A stretch of DNA of 64,000 nt from Pisolithus tinctorius (Eukaryota; Basidiomycota; Agaricomycetes; Boletales; Pisolithaceae). The translations under genes and the position numbers were made by a program. Under the pieces are notes generated by a model. The model did not search any database and was not told the DNA's origin. It saw nothing but the letters and a program-made list of their open reading frames with translations. How positions within the stretch are numbered: the first letter of the stretch is position 1; the number at the start of each line of letters is the position of its first letter. Location of the stretch: assembly GCA_024663395.1 (NCBI GenBank), contig JANFAH010000015.1, positions 496,001-560,000 on the forward strand, given 5' to 3'. Shown here piece by piece: positions 1-12,616 of this stretch.

Positions 1-1
1 T

Positions 2-492
2 GGAAACTTTAGTGCTGCGGAAGGCGAGAAGGCCAAGGAACGCTTGGAAACGATTCAGCAGTCCGTTCCGCACGATAAAGAGACGCTATTCAAGGCCAAG
101 GTCGGATGGGATGGGTCTCACCGACGTACGTCTCTCGTGTCAGATCACTTTTTTATAACGCTTACATTGCTTTTGTTCGGACGATGATTGACAGGAAGCT
201 TGAACCAATCATCAAGCACCAGATGGTTAAGTATCGGAGTGAACTCGAAGATGACGACCTAACCATGTTTGTGGTCGAACATCTCAAGGATCACAAGGGT
301 CCTCAGAAGCTCGTCGAGAGTCTCGAGCCTGCACGCATGTATTCACGCACTCAATCATTGTTTCGCCATATAGTTTCATCCTAGGTTTTGGAAGAAGCAC
401 AGGAATTCGCGATTAATATCTGGAGGCAAGTCATCTTTGAGTGCATGGCTTGCGGCGAAGCTCTTCAAACCGAGCGCATGACGATCGATTAA
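2..492 (+). CDS. PWI-domain protein, RBM25-like, 3' end (partial)
   Basis: This is the C-terminal end of a gene that starts before the window. The reading begins in frame 2 with a lysine/glutamate-rich helix, then passes an unresolved intron around 110-195. It continues as a PWI fold with key pieces MIDRKLEP, ELEDDDLTMFVVEHLKDH and LVESLEP (184-330). After a gap at 331-384 it ends with VLEEAQEFAINIWRQVIFE and a TAA at 490-492. PWI domains bind nucleic acid and mark splicing factors of the RBM25/Snu71 type, which act in the nucleus. The 331-384 gap is 54 nt and ends in CCTAG, but it would need a GC donor, because no in-frame GT donor keeps both conserved flanks. The upstream junction could not be fixed, so a degenerate copy is possible. 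Confidence 0.6.
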
Positions 493-2212
493 GCGGAGGA
501 TGAGAGGACGACGTTGGTTCTTTGCGCCGATGGTACCCGCAGGGCCAGGTGTGTTGTAGCATTGGCACGATTTATGCTAAAAGATTGTGCGTGGTCTCGA
601 AGACTTGTGGTCCAAATGCATGCTGTAGGAAGGAGAGTGGGTGGTGGGAAGGGGGATGTGGCGGTTGATATGATGATGACAGTGATAATGAACCCGTGCG
701 CATTCAGAACCAGACTCGGGTATTCGTAAATACGCCCTTGACTAATTTTACCTCGAATGATATACTTCTCTCTTCTTTCTCTCCATGCAAGACGCGAAAA
801 AGTAAAAATCATTGTCCGTCATCATGGTGAATGAGGAGAAAATGAATTCTTTTGAGTTGTGGTTAACTATGTGTCAAGTGTTCATCGCTTTTCTTTTTCT
901 TCCCCCCAATATCCGCTTGAATATATTGACCGTAACTCCTTGACTTGAGCACGAATTCGGCCGTGTCTGCACCCCGAGGGCGCAAGTACATAATAGAAAA
1001 GCATTGCTCGGCAGCGTTTCAAAATATTTTGGCCACTGATATGGTTCTGGAGTGTGTCGCCGTGTTGAGTTCCACTGTCGTCGTTGGAAGTTACGCCTAT
1101 CAGAATCTCTCTGGCCATCTACATAGCACTATAGCTATTCTCGTCCTCGTCATCCAGTGCGTCATGCATTGAAAGGATCGCCAAGCGTTCGCTGTAGTAG
1201 TCTCGTGGTTGCTTGGTAAAAAGGCAAGTCCCACTCACTAGTCATCGTGATTATGCATCACGGGCGGACACGCTCAATCGCATGGTATGCTTCACGTTAA
1301 TGTGAACGGTATGGGAGATAACTCTCTTGAGATTTTCTTCTCATGTAGCGCGTGCTCTGTCAAAGGATCATCGAGCGCTTATGAGGTAGTCTCGTGATCA
1401 TATCGGTGAGAGGTAAGTCCCGCTCAGCGCCAATTGTTCTCGAGCATAAATGGAGTTTCTCCGGTAAAATTGGGGTCTCCAGTTTACTTCGTGATCATAT
1501 ACACATAACCGTTGACAACCGAACGAAGCTGATGCTGAGAAAGTCCCGAACGTTCCCTTTCATGGGTGCTCGGCTGTTTTGTGGTCACCAGTAATATTGG
1601 GTAGGTGCATCTCATCTCCGGTGATCATGGATATTCGTGTTCGTGAACGTTCCCTTTGAAAGTTGGACAACTGCTGAGCACGTTGGTGCGACAATTTTGG
1701 TAGACAAAACAGGAGTCAACGTTGTCCGATATGGTCAGCGGTTACGACTGCGGGATTAGACAGCGACTAGTAACTACTGATCAAGAAGAACTTCCGGGGA
1801 GAAGCGTATTGCGCGTTGATCTGATCGTTCGTTCGCGAAGGCCTGTTTTGATTGCCATGGACGGATGCGTTCGTACTTCGTACATTACTGTTATTTGACT
1901 TATAACTTCTTACACAATCGATGTTTTCGTTCTTCGACGGCAAGTCAACAGCTGTGAGTCCGTCTGGGCTAATTTGGTGGACAAACGTTAGAAACGTTCC
2001 CAAGCCGGTGTCAGGACTCAGTAAGCCGGGCACACGTCGGTTTAAAATAGCCCCGTGGGGCTCAATGATTAACACTGCCATGGCTATATAAAAACTCAAA
2101 CAGCGAGCACCGGGACGAGGAGGTGGACGGGAAAAAAGCCCCTCACACATTCTCATCGTAACCAGGGACCCCCGTCATATCGACGACTGTTTAACGGTCA
2201 CCACTACTCTCG
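493..2212. other. Intergenic, no gene recognised
   Basis: Only short frames without family resemblance occur here. Two stretches (about 1205-1240 and 1386-1420) share GTAGTCTCGTG followed by AAGTCCC(A/G)CTCA. This looks like a decayed local duplication. No tRNA or other RNA fold was recognised. Confidence 0.4.
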
Positions 2213-5057
2213 ATGATAATGATCGCGACGCCCAAGTGGACAGCACTCGCTGCCCTTTTACGACTTGCCTTGGCTGCACCACAGGCATCAACGACCACGA
2301 CCACGACAGATTTCTTGGAAACGTCGGTTCCGACTCTGACAGTTTCAACCTCGGTGCCTAGTCCTACAGCACCCCTCACAGCTACACTTCCGTCCCAGGC
2401 ATCGTTGCCCCCTGTTCAACCATGGTGTATTGGTCAAATCTTTTGCCCTGGCGCGGTCAGTCCATCTACATTCCATTTCTCCGCTTGCCGCCTTACCAAC
2501 GAGACCTGTTAGGTCCTCCAAACCGTCAACATCGCACAACTCTACTCCGATCCCAAGACCTTCGTCGATAAACCCACCAGCAAATCTGCGCAACAGGTTC
2601 TCGCGGACTTCGCCGCATTCAACCTTTCGACCGTGACAGAGGGCGACCTGGTTAACTTCGTGGACAACGATTTCTTGGGAGAAGGTCTCGAACTCGAAGC
2701 TGCAGAACTACCGAATTTCAACGCCAGCCCGGCCTTCTTGAGCAACGTCACGGACCCGCTCCTTAACGCCTTCGCACAGATCGTGAACGGGTATTGGACG
2801 CAACTCGCACGCAACACGAACCAATCCGCTCTCTGTGGTGACTACACCAATGGCCAATGCGAGAGTACACTGATTCCTTTGAACCATACGTTCATTGTTC
2901 CTGGCGGTCGCTTTAGAGAACAGTGTCGGTAACGCGTTCCTTTCCGTTCTGAAACCATAGCGACGACTCAAGAGTTTTGACTTGACAATTTGCGTAGATT
3001 ATTGGGATAGTTACTGGATCATACAGGGTTTGTTGAAATCGGAGCTTTATTCCACTGTCAATGCGACACTACAAAACTTCATGGATGAAATTGATGATTT
3101 CGGATTCATCCCTAACGGAGGACGCACATATTGTAAGATCGGAGTCTTCATCTATTTCTATGATTCATCTGGTTGATGATGAACGCTTTCATAGACCTCG
3201 ACCGTTCTCAACCACCGCTTTTCGTTAACGTGAGAATGAGAGATAGCTTGGATGTATGTGCTGGTGCTGATCGTTCGGATTGCAGATGGTCTATGACTAC
3301 GTTTCCGTTACGAATGATACTTCCGTTTTACAACGTGCGTTACCTCTGGCGGAGGTGCGTATCTTGTAAATTTCTCAAGAGCCTTCTTTCGATCCAACCT
3401 GTTTAGACCGAGTTGGCATGGTGGGCCAGCAATCGCACCATCGAGATTACGAGCCCCTACACAAACCAATCTTACATGTTAGCCCGCTACTCCGTTAACA
3501 ACACTGCACCTCGTCCGGAGTCGTATCTCACAGGTTAGCTCTCGGTGTCTTATATGTTGGGAATCATGACCTTACTTTTTAATTCAATCGCAAGACTACC
3601 TCACTGCGAATGACCCCATATATGGGACACCTCTCACGCAACAAGAAGCGGAGGCCCTGTACGGCGAGCTCGCTTCTGGTGCAGAGAGCGGCTGGGACTT
3701 CACGGCCAGGTTCGAAATGGTTCCCCAGTACGGCGATCTTGGTCTTCGCACGTACAATATCAGGAACACCATACCTGTCTGTCTCAATAGCATCCTCTGT
3801 GAGTGCATTCGTTTCCTGACATCGCTCTTAGAACTATTCCTGATGTTTTCTCACTTACAAGACAAGGCACATACACTACTGGCCGAGCTCTATGGAGACT
3901 CTAACTCTACGGCCGCCACGACCCATCGCCAAACTGCGGCTAACATCCGTGCGGCCATTTTAGACTTGATGTGGGACGCTGGAAAACTCGCGTTCTACGA
4001 CTTCAACATCACGTCGAATGCACGCAATAGCTTCTTCAGTGTTGCAACGTACTACCCAGTTTGGGCCGGCATCATTCCGGAAGAAATCCTTTCGTCGCAG
4101 GCCAACGCGTTTGGATATTTCGCGTCGGTTAACCTCGTGATGAACAAGTACAATGGCACGGTCCCCACCACTTTCGTAGATTGGACCGGACAGCAGTGGT
4201 GGGTCTTGATGTAGTGGACCAATCTTCTCACTTTACTGATCGAAGCATTTGGTAGGGACGCTCCTAATACGTGGCCTCCTCACCAATACATCGTCTTAGA
4301 AGCTCTGAACGCCCTCCCATCCAATCTCACTACTAACACGCTTCCCACCCCAGGTTCCGGCCAATCAGCTTACGACCTCGTCCCTTCTGGTCAGCTCAAC
4401 TTAACCGAGTCGCAACTACCGGGCCAACCCCTCCGTGGTGCCCAGGCATCAGAAAACGTGACGGCCACTGGACCAGGCGCAGACATAAATATGCTCAATG
4501 GGACTGTCGTAAATGGTGGGAACTCCAGTTCAGGTGAAGGTTGGACAGCAACGTTGGGAAGGGAAGTCGCCAATAGATACTTTACGAGCGTCCTCTGCAG
4601 TTGGCATGCCACAGGAGGCTCAATACCCGGGTTACTACCACGCCTTTCTAGCAGCGAACTCAACCTCACAAATAGCATTAATAACACGGGTAATGTGAGT
4701 CATTTCCCTTCTTGTTCCCTCTCTTGACGAGCCAAATTGCTAACGAGTTGAATGAACTATGACATGTAACAGATGTATGAGAAGTTCTCAATTCTCAATG
4801 TAGACTCTTCGGGTTCGGGAGGAGAGTATACCGTTCAGGCAGGGTTTGGCTGGACGAATGGAGTCTTGCTCTGGGTCGCGGCTAACTACGGCCACTTACT
4901 CGTCGCACCAGAGTGCCCAACGCTCGTAGCGGCGACCACCAGCAGTTCCACCTCCTCCAGTGGCACGATGTCTCTAATGAGATCCTCATCGCCTGCCACC
5001 GTCATGCTAGCTGTCTTGGTCTCCCTGGCAATTTCGACTCAGTTCACATGGGTATAA
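2213..5057 (+). CDS. GH37 trehalase, secreted and GPI-anchored
   Basis: Hydrolyses trehalose to two glucoses, outside the cell or at the cell surface. Ten exons join in frame to 761 aa: 2213-2455, 2513-2924, 2998-3132, 3195-3229, 3286-3354, 3407-3533, 3595-3798, 3862-4198, 4256-4694 and 4773-5057. An N-terminal signal peptide (about residues 1-25) precedes a Thr-rich stretch. GH37 signature 1 is PGGRFREQYYWDSYW (from residue 211, across the second intron). Signature 2 is QQWDAPNTWPP (across intron 4199-4255). The catalytic acid Asp375 lies in ESGWDF and the catalytic base Glu685 lies in GSGGEY, by homology to E. coli TreA. The C-terminus is a Ser-rich linker plus a hydrophobic tail, typical of a GPI signal. 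One oddity is that the normally invariant Asp of PVDLN is Cys403 here (PVCLN). The start could also be the ATG two codons later. Confidence 0.93.
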
Positions 5058-5838
5058 CGAGAGTACTGGTGATGGTAGCCATACGAGGGTGCCGAAGTAG
5101 GTGAATGGGTTCATGATTGGCTTGTCAGTGATTGTATGAGGGATGATGGAAGAGGCTTCCATTGTTCTAGCACAACACAATAGCAGTAAGAGATCACTTT
5201 TTCTTTCCAAGTTTAGTATTTGGGGGTACTACTGTAGTGTAACGATTCACGGTCGTACACGATTGCATCTGTTCCCTCCGTCCCCTACGAGCTCCATCTT
5301 ATGTATAAGCGATAGTTCGGACGGAAAAGTACATTAGGCATGCACAAAAATGCTGTTTGCAATGGGCGTTTACTACGGGTGTGGCAAAAGAGAACCTGTG
5401 TTTAAGGGGTGGCCGAGAAGGCTACGAAGAGCCTAGTACGATCGTCAAGGCTGGGCGCCCACGTAGAAAGACCATCAACACCTGAAGTCTGCCCAATCCT
5501 CGTGTCAGTCTCGTTGCCAATGCCTGACGCACGATGTGACGCTTCCCGATGGGACACCCGTGAGCTTGGATCAATGCTGTCGAGAGCGACCTTCGAATAT
5601 TTGACACCAAGCCCCTGAGTCCGCTTCAGTATGGGATTGCCACTATTTTCGGGTCAGTAACATATGGTTGATGGATAGTTTCCCATCGCCGGAAAGGATG
5701 CAACTTGTAAACACAGCTTCGACTGATGGCTGTGGGAACGGTGCGCGGTGAAGGCTGGCGAGACTCTTATGGGAAGGCGTAGATGCTGTCTGTAGCAGTG
5801 ATGATGATGCCTTGAGTTCTTGAATGCCACCTTAATAA
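5058..5838. other. Intergenic, no gene recognised
   Basis: Only short frames on both strands, none with recognisable motifs. It contains the 3' flank of the trehalase gene. Confidence 0.4.
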
Positions 5839-6555
5839 TCATCGCACAGGGCCGAGCTCCGGGGTCACCATGAAATTGTCGTCGTCTGAAGCACTGGAAC
5901 TTGAAGTGGTGTCGCAGTCATTATCATCAAGTTCGCCGTTCAACGCCTCTGCCTCTCGAACTGTCGCCATGTTCTTGTGGGCCATCTCCACGGTACCAAG
6001 GGGCGCTAGCTTGACATGTTTGACATCAGAGTTTGGCACACGGATTTTTAGAATCTGCCGACAAATTTGTGACGCCTCACGGAACGCTATTAACTCAACC
6101 AGTGAAGTGATATTTTGGGGGGTGAGGTTGACACGAGCAAACTGGGCATCATCTGGGATCAGCGGCGAAGGATCGTGCTCCATGATATAGCCAGCTGCAG
6201 ATTCGTCCCCTCGCCGCTTCTCACGGAAATGATCCATAAGAAGGAAGCATTGGCGGACCATCACATTTTGGACCGTTTTCACGAGCTCGGCGTGTGTAAA
6301 GTCTGGAAGCGACGTTCTAGCTAGGCCAAAGAAGTGTTCAACGAATTCAGTGCCGAGAAGCCAGGCCTCAGGGACAGAAGGGGATGTCTGGGTAGAACTG
6401 CATATGCCAGGATCGGAAGTAGCATCGAGTCGCATAGCCGGTTGAATATGTGGAAACTTTGAGGAGATATGAATGACCGTGGTATCGAGTAGAGATGCGG
6501 AAACTCCACGGTAGTCTGACACCTGCCACGAATTCTGCAATCCATGGTCGAACAT
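5839..6555 (-). CDS. Unrecognised ORF, possible fragment of a repeated gene
   Basis: An open frame of up to 238 codons ending in an acidic/serine tail (DDNDCDTTSSSSASDDD). The middle part (WLLGTEFVEHFFGLARTSLP, then VMVRQ and EKRRGDESAAGYI) reads like genuine protein. It vaguely resembles multi-copy, transposon-associated proteins of agaricomycetes, but I cannot name the family. The first 30-40 codons look less protein-like, so the true start may be internal or an upstream exon may be missing. It lies just outside the left inverted repeat of the pogo-like element. It could be a decayed element remnant. Confidence 0.4.
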   Translation of the reverse strand: MFDHGLQNSWQVSDYRGVSASLLDTTVIHISSKFPHIQPAMRLDATSDPGICSSTQTSPSVPEAWLLGTEFVEHFFGLARTSLPDFTHAELVKTVQNVMVRQCFLLMDHFREKRRGDESAAGYIMEHDPSPLIPDDAQFARVNLTPQNITSLVELIAFREASQICRQILKIRVPNSDVKHVKLAPLGTVEMAHKNMATVREAEALNGELDDNDCDTTSSSSASDDDNFMVTPELGPVR

Positions 6556-6991
6556 CAGGCCTTTTTAGCAAATTCTCGCCGCCAAATCCGCAAGTTTAGG
6601 CCGAAGATTTTGCCCATTTTGACCCTCAACTCCGCAATTTTTGGGTCGAACATATAGGGGAGTTGCCCGGATCCTGTTTAGACAGCAAAGACGTACGATG
6701 TTCAAGCACGGACTCCACTCCATGGTGTGCGCTGAGGAAACGTTGCCCACACGCCTGTGGTAGGCTAGTGCTAGTAAGTGTGTTGCTAGGCATTTTGACT
6801 TGTACTGGTAAGAATTTTTGGTAAGACCGACGTCAGCAAGAAACGAGTCAATGTGTAAGTAAGGCTCACGACGGGCACCAATAGCCTGTGTGCGTTCAGT
6901 AGTCGTGAGCCATCACGGTTTCAACGCCGTCCTACACACTGGCACACGAGTTTCATCATGCACGCAAATGAGGGGGTTCAACTTGAATTTA
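6556..6991. other. Flank of the pogo-like element, no gene recognised
   Basis: No convincing ORF. It ends with the TA dinucleotide (6990-6991) that serves as target site for the adjacent transposon. Confidence 0.4.
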
Positions 6992-7014
6992 CAGTAGATG
7001 TTCTCGTAATGCAT
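6992..7014 (+). repeat. Left terminal inverted repeat of pogo-like element 1
   Basis: Begins CAGTAGATGTTCTC; it is the exact reverse complement of 19919-19941 and is preceded by TA. Confidence 0.9.
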
Positions 7015-7100
7015 AACGTTGGGACGGGTCATGTCCGGATGCATCATTAGAAATATGTGGGCGTAGATATGTGTGACATCAAGTAACCATGTGACTGTGA

Positions 7101-8898
7101 CTAGTCACATTCCACCACACCGCCCCCAAACCATCTCCCCAATGTTGGTTGCATCAAACGTGCACCCTCCATCCTCCTCATCGTGATTCTAAACTGCCGC
7201 AGCCGTCGAGAGAGGTCAACTGCAGTGTCTGGCGTACCGTAAGTGATGCAGACCCTCTCCATCTTCTCACATAACTGAATGACCTCCCCAAGGCCCATCT
7301 CCACATCTTGATGCTGCTCCGAGTCCTCTTCATCTGATTCAATCTCCAGAATCTCCCCACATTTGATGGCCTCCTCATGTGTCACCTGTGCAATGATGGC
7401 TTTGTCACCACCTTCAAAACTGTAGTCGGAATCTCCCACTTCCTCTTCTTCAACTGGATTCAGCATTTCATCCAAAGTAAGTGGTGACCCTATGATCCAT
7501 TTGCGTTGCTTAAGGTTATTAACAGCTGCTGAGAGGTCTTTCTCCACATTGGAGAGTTGTGCAGGAGTAGCAGTTATTTGGGGTGTGTGTGAGAGAATGA
7601 GTTGAGTGAGATGGCAGCCGAAAATCCTGAGAGTGAACACGTTGAGTCCTTCCAAAGCCTTTGATATGTTGTTTTCTGCATCCATGACAATTTTTAGCAC
7701 TGGATCCCAGTCAGTTGCCAGGTAATGATTGCCAAGTGTGTCGTGAAGTTGACGCTCAGCATTTGGCAGTGGGAGTTCTTCCAACATGGCAAATGTGCGC
7801 ACAACCATCCAGGCCCTTGTATCTGCCATTGGTGAAGGATAAGATGTCGTTGCAGTATCAGGAGTGGAGCTGTAAGTGTTGGTATCAACTTGGGGCTGAA
7901 TTTTTGTATGATTCCAGCAGTTTTTGATCGTCACTGCCTGCACGTTATTCCATGCTTCAGTTACCAACATCATGGCCTCGAGTAAGTCAATCTTGTAGAT
8001 CTCTGCCTGTCCTGTTTCATCAAGCTCAATTGCCCAGAGGCAGAAGGCTTTCCGGTAGAGCGCCTTTAATGTACGGATGATGCCTGCATCATCTGGCTGG
8101 ATGTGCGAAGTAAGATTGGGTTCGAAATATTCAAGGTTGATGTTTCGGGGCATGTAGTCGACATAGTGTCCTGCAAAATTGTCAAGGAGCAGGCAAATGA
8201 ACCTGTTCTGATGACACATGTTCATGTCAAGTGATTTGATCCACCTGCAGAAGTAAGTTAAGCTATCAGATTGTCGAGTGTATTGATTGACCATACTCCT
8301 CAAATATTTCCTTTGTCATCCAGGCTTTCTTGTTATGACGGTAATAAAGACCATGGGATTGTGGAGATGTTTTCTTGAAGCAACGAGGATTCTTGTACTT
8401 TCCAATGAGGAGAAGAGGTAGTTTCTCACTACCATCTGCATTACAAGCCACTCCAACAGTGATTCAAAATTTATCCTTCTTTTTCCTGCTCATCTGCTGT
8501 GTTGCAAGGCCACAGTCTGGTGGTGCACTGCAAACAGTAATCAGTGGGTGTTGTCTGCCATGCAGGAGCTTGACTTACAAAGCAAACAGACCAGTCTCGT
8601 CAAAATTGAAATGGTCCCTTGGAGCATACTTGGCCAAGACTTTTTGGAGGCGGGCTCTCTCGGCTTCCACAGCAGTCAAGTCAACAGAAGCAGCCTCACC
8701 ATGTCTACAATACTCTTTGATATTGTAAGCCTTCTTGAACTTTGGAATCCACCCATCACCTTGCAGCTGCTCCTCCTTGGGGACACCCAAGTCAATCTCG
8801 AACTTTGTCCACTTGGCTACAAGCATAGCACCATTAACAGATTCTCGCTTTGACTCCATATGCTTGACCCATAGATACAGAGCACGTTCTACATCCAG
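7101..8898 (-). pseudogene. Pogo-like transposase, catalytic and C-terminal part (broken)
   Basis: Continues, across the Gypsy insertion, the N-terminal piece at 19316-19685. The CENP-B-type DNA-binding half ends in FNFDETGLFA, which carries the first catalytic Asp. An intron (about 8530-8576) follows, then APPDCGLATQQMSRKKK and VACNADGSEK. The DDE_1 core follows with LLLDNFAGH (second Asp) and QPDDAGII (third Asp). The relative at 53.8-55.9 kb reads QPLDAGII at the same place. The C-terminal region is acidic. One in-frame TGA lies between DKF and ITVGVACN (about 8458-8462), where the relative has Arg, so a CGA to TGA change is likely. Given the stop and the insertion, it is non-functional. 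Confidence 0.85.
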
Positions 8899-9895
8899 TG
8901 TAGGGAGCCGTATACTCCCTGAGGCTGGAACAGGAACCTGTCACTAAATTCCGCAGGCCTCTACGACAAACCCGTTTCGGAATTTTTCCCACTCGTGACC
9001 TCGTGTTTCCTCCCAACCCCTGTCGCCTTCGGAGTTTCTACCGACCTTCCGCATGTCACTCAGTCATCAAAACGCTGATCTGGAAATTCCGCATTCGTGC
9101 AGAGTCATCCAGAATTCAGTAGCCGTGCCTCCCCTCAGCCACGTCACCAATCGTCTGTGCCACTTTCCTCTAAAAAACTCCGGATTCCCCTGTCGCCCTA
9201 AATTCTGCAAGCTGGACTTCGTGCCAGTACGCTATGCTCTGCCCTCCTGTGCCACTCAGCTCCACCTCCCACTTGTACACATACTCTCGTTCTGTTGGAA
9301 GATACCCCTTACCGTTGTCCCGCTCTTGCTCTTGTCTACTACCCAACGGTCTATTTCATGTGCTTCTGTATTTCGCTGACGTCTGACGTCCCTTCCTTTA
9401 TTTTCCGGTCTTTTAGTTTTCCCGCCCCACCTTACTCCGACTCGTACCTACTTTCCCTGTACTATATAATTCCGCCATGATGTCGGAAAATAGACCACCC
9501 ACCTTTTGAGTCACTATCCGTGTGTGTTCTGCGAGGTCGAGAGTTTCAAGAGTCTAAAGTGCATACATAGAGTCTGCTGTGTCTTCAGTGTCCCCAGAGG
9601 TCTTTGTGTCTCTTGCGTCTTCCAGCCCTGCACACCTAATCCCGTGTCCCTTTTGCTTCGAATTTGCTCCTCTCGACGCGTAGCGACCCCTTGGAATTTC
9701 ATATACCCATCTTGCTGTTCCTCATGCGTCTACATCTGCCCAGAATTAAATTCCGCGACTCTCGCTCGAATTTCCCCACCGCTTCTAAGCCCTTTCTCGA
9801 CCTCTCCTTCCATACAGTACCCCTTGGGACAATCCTAGGGAATTCTCCCTTCACCCTTCCTCTAGTCACATGCTTCCCAGAAGAAGTGTCTCACA
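8899..9895 (+). repeat. 5' LTR of the Gypsy element (997 bp)
   Basis: Starts TG and ends CA. It has a TATATAA box at 9463-9469, and four copies of AATTCCG lie inside. Short frames in it (for example 110 codons at 9506) also occur in the other LTR and show no protein features. Confidence 0.95.
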
Positions 9896-9901
9896 ACGTT
9901 T

Positions 9902-9919
9902 TGGAGCCCACTGCGAGGG
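9902..9919 (+). other. Candidate primer binding site of the Gypsy element
   Basis: TGGAGCCCACTGCGAGGG lies 6 nt after the LTR and starts with the TGG complementary to a tRNA CCA end. The primer tRNA was not identified. Confidence 0.4.
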
Positions 9920-12616
9920 GTCTGTAGATCTGGAAAGGAGATCCTTACGACCCACTCGTCAAAGAACCGAACTTGAAGAGCTCTTAGAGCCCTTCCGCAG
10001 ACTATCTATTTCCTCAGCAGAAATCTTAATTCCGGTAGCTGATCCTAGAGATATTTCAGAGCCACACTCGTCAGACTCAGATCTCGGTTTAGACGAGATC
10101 TTTCGGAGCCCAGAGTCCCCAGCGTTTTACCCAGCATTTCCAGGAGGCTTCGACTTCGACGAGCCCTTCGATCCTCCCACTGAACGTCAAGAACTTTCGC
10201 CTCTCTCAGAACTAACTTCTTCGTCGTCCTCGCCATCCAGTGACTCAGAACTAGCCGCTGAACAGCTCCTACTTCCTTCCCATTCCCTAATCGCAAATTC
10301 CGCTACCTCCCTTTCTACTCAAATACCCATACAGAATTCTCTTGCCTCGACTCTCTTGAATTCCGCTCCTATCCTTCCCCAAATTCCGATCCAGATCCCC
10401 GTACCACCTCGCATAATGTCTGGAGCAAGAGACATGCCACTCAGGGGTTCTAACAAAGCCCCGAAGTTTTCCGGTCGTACCGAAGACATCACTCGCTACC
10501 TTGAAGACGTCGAACAACTCTGCGTCGAAGCTGGCCTTGACACCAGGAAAGATAAGATCCACTGGGTCATTCGTTATGCTGACCACAACGAGGCAGAGTT
10601 TTGGTCAACCTTAGATGCTGCAACCGACGGCTTCAATGACTGGGATGCGTTTTCCAAAGAACTCCTGAACTACTATCCAGGTGCCTCGGTGAAAGATCGT
10701 CGCTATACTAAAGCCGACCTTGAAACCTTACTCTACCATCAAGTTCAGAAACTGATGGGATCACTGGAAGATCTCGGGAAATACGTCCGTGAATTCCGAC
10801 GCATCCTCGGCCTCATCCAGAAGAAGAAGAAACTCCCTGAGGACTACATCAACGAGAAATTCCTTGAGGGGTTTCCCCCGAGATTTCGGAATTCCTTGCT
10901 CACGCGATTGCAACTCTCTGACTTAGATCATGACATTGACGAACCATGGGAGTTCGATATAGTCTATAAACACGCCAACTACCTCCTCAGTGGGGCCAAA
11001 CGGAACCTCCCTCAACCAGACTCGTCGGCACTGTTTCCCCAGAATTCCGCTCCATCTTCCTCACCGGCCGTTCCTACTATCCTGAAGCGAGAGTATGCTC
11101 ATGTCACTCAGCAACCTGTTCCTACTCCGCCCCCCCAACAAGGTCAAGAAGGACAATTCCGTCGTTCCTTCGATCCATGGTGTTTCTTCTGCGGAGGAAC
11201 AGATGGGCACAGAACTGCAGAATGTGCGCTGTGTCACGAATACGTACAAGCTGGGAAATGCTCCCTGATTGGAGGGAGGGTTTTCATGCCAGACGGCTCT
11301 GATATTCCTAGGACAGCTGCAGGTCGTAATTTCAAGGAAAAGATCGATAACTTCCTCGCCATGTGCGACTCGATCATTGCCTTGGCAAACCTCGTCTCAG
11401 TTCAGCGACCCAGCCAGCAGTCAACCTCATCCCGCGGGCGTGAAACTCCTCCCCATCTCGTCAGCACAATGTTCTTCAGCAACGAAGATGTTTCGGAATA
11501 CCAAGTCGACCTACACCCCTCTTCCTATCTAGTCGATGAAAACCTAGAGGAGGATGCTGATGAAGAAGACCAACGTGCCTTAGCAAGGGCTTATGCGCAG
11601 GTAGAAGAGTTGAAGAACACTATCAAGAAAAAGAAGACAGCCCGCTTCGACGGCGTAGAAGTCCCAGTTCGTCGTCAAAGGCCGGCACTAGCAGTCCCAG
11701 CGTCGGCCAACGTGCTGGTGCCTCCTATCCCAGTCAGTAATTCCGCTCCAGCTAACCCTGCCTCGTCTTCGGAAGCCCCAACAGCCGGAAAAACTCCGGT
11801 TGCTCCTAATCTTACAGACCTCTGGAAACTTAAGCCAACTACAAATTCCGCACCCCAATTCCGTTACCAAAGCAGTTTTGATGAAGCTGCGGCGACCAAG
11901 CGGATCGTAAACCAAGTCTTAGACGCAAAAATGGAAATCTCTACTAAAGATCTATTAGCTGTCAGCCCAGAGATTCGCAAGCAGATCAGAGAACTAGCTG
12001 CGACGAAGAAGATAACTATTGGGAGTTTAGAAACCGCATCAGACGCGACTCCCTCAGCTGCTTGGGCATCCTATGAGCAGTACTGGGTCAGAGATACAGA
12101 AGGGAAGTGCGTGGGCCTCACTACGGCTCCCTTACGTGCTGTCGATGGGATCTTGATGGACAAACTCCATGTCGAATGTATTTTGGACAGCGGATGCCAG
12201 GTAGTGGCCTTGTGACGGGAGTTGTGGGAAACCTTAGAGGCCCCTCTCCGTACTGACATGACCATGACTCTGGAGGCCGCTAACCAATCTAAAGAAAGCA
12301 CCCTTGGGGTCATAGAGAATGCCACTTTGCGCATAGGAAACGTCGAGGCTCATCTACAAATCCAGGTCGTTGATCGCGCGCCTTTCGACTTACTTCTCGG
12401 TCGACCCTTCTTCTGCCTACTCTCCAGCGTCCTTCGCAATTTCCCTGATGGAGAACAGTCTCTAGAAATCCGCGACCCTAATTCTGGGAGACAAGTTTTA
12501 ATTCCGACACGACCTCACAACAGACTGCAACCCCTTCCACGTTTCGTAAATTCCGAAGACGAAGAAGACTTCTTCGCGCGAAAACAAATGCGTCGCCACA
12601 TGAATCCACCCGAACA

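Noticed and set aside
1190..1640. Possible tRNA or small RNA cluster suggested by repeated GTAGTCTCGTG and AAGTCCC
   Set aside because: No cloverleaf, A/B box or CCA-type ends; more likely a decayed local duplication.
5870..6324. Two plus-strand ORFs opposite 5839-6555
   Set aside because: Shadows of the minus-strand frame, which has the better amino-acid pattern.
9506..9838. 110-codon ORF in the Gypsy LTR, also at 18926-19258
   Set aside because: Conserved only because the LTRs are near-identical; Cys/Pro-rich sequence without motif, and the differences between copies follow CpG positions, not codon constraint.
11061..11249. Minus-strand ORFs within gag and pol as further antisense genes
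   Set aside because: They lack joined exons or motifs, unlike the gene at 16485-18056, and are explained as shadows of gag-pol.
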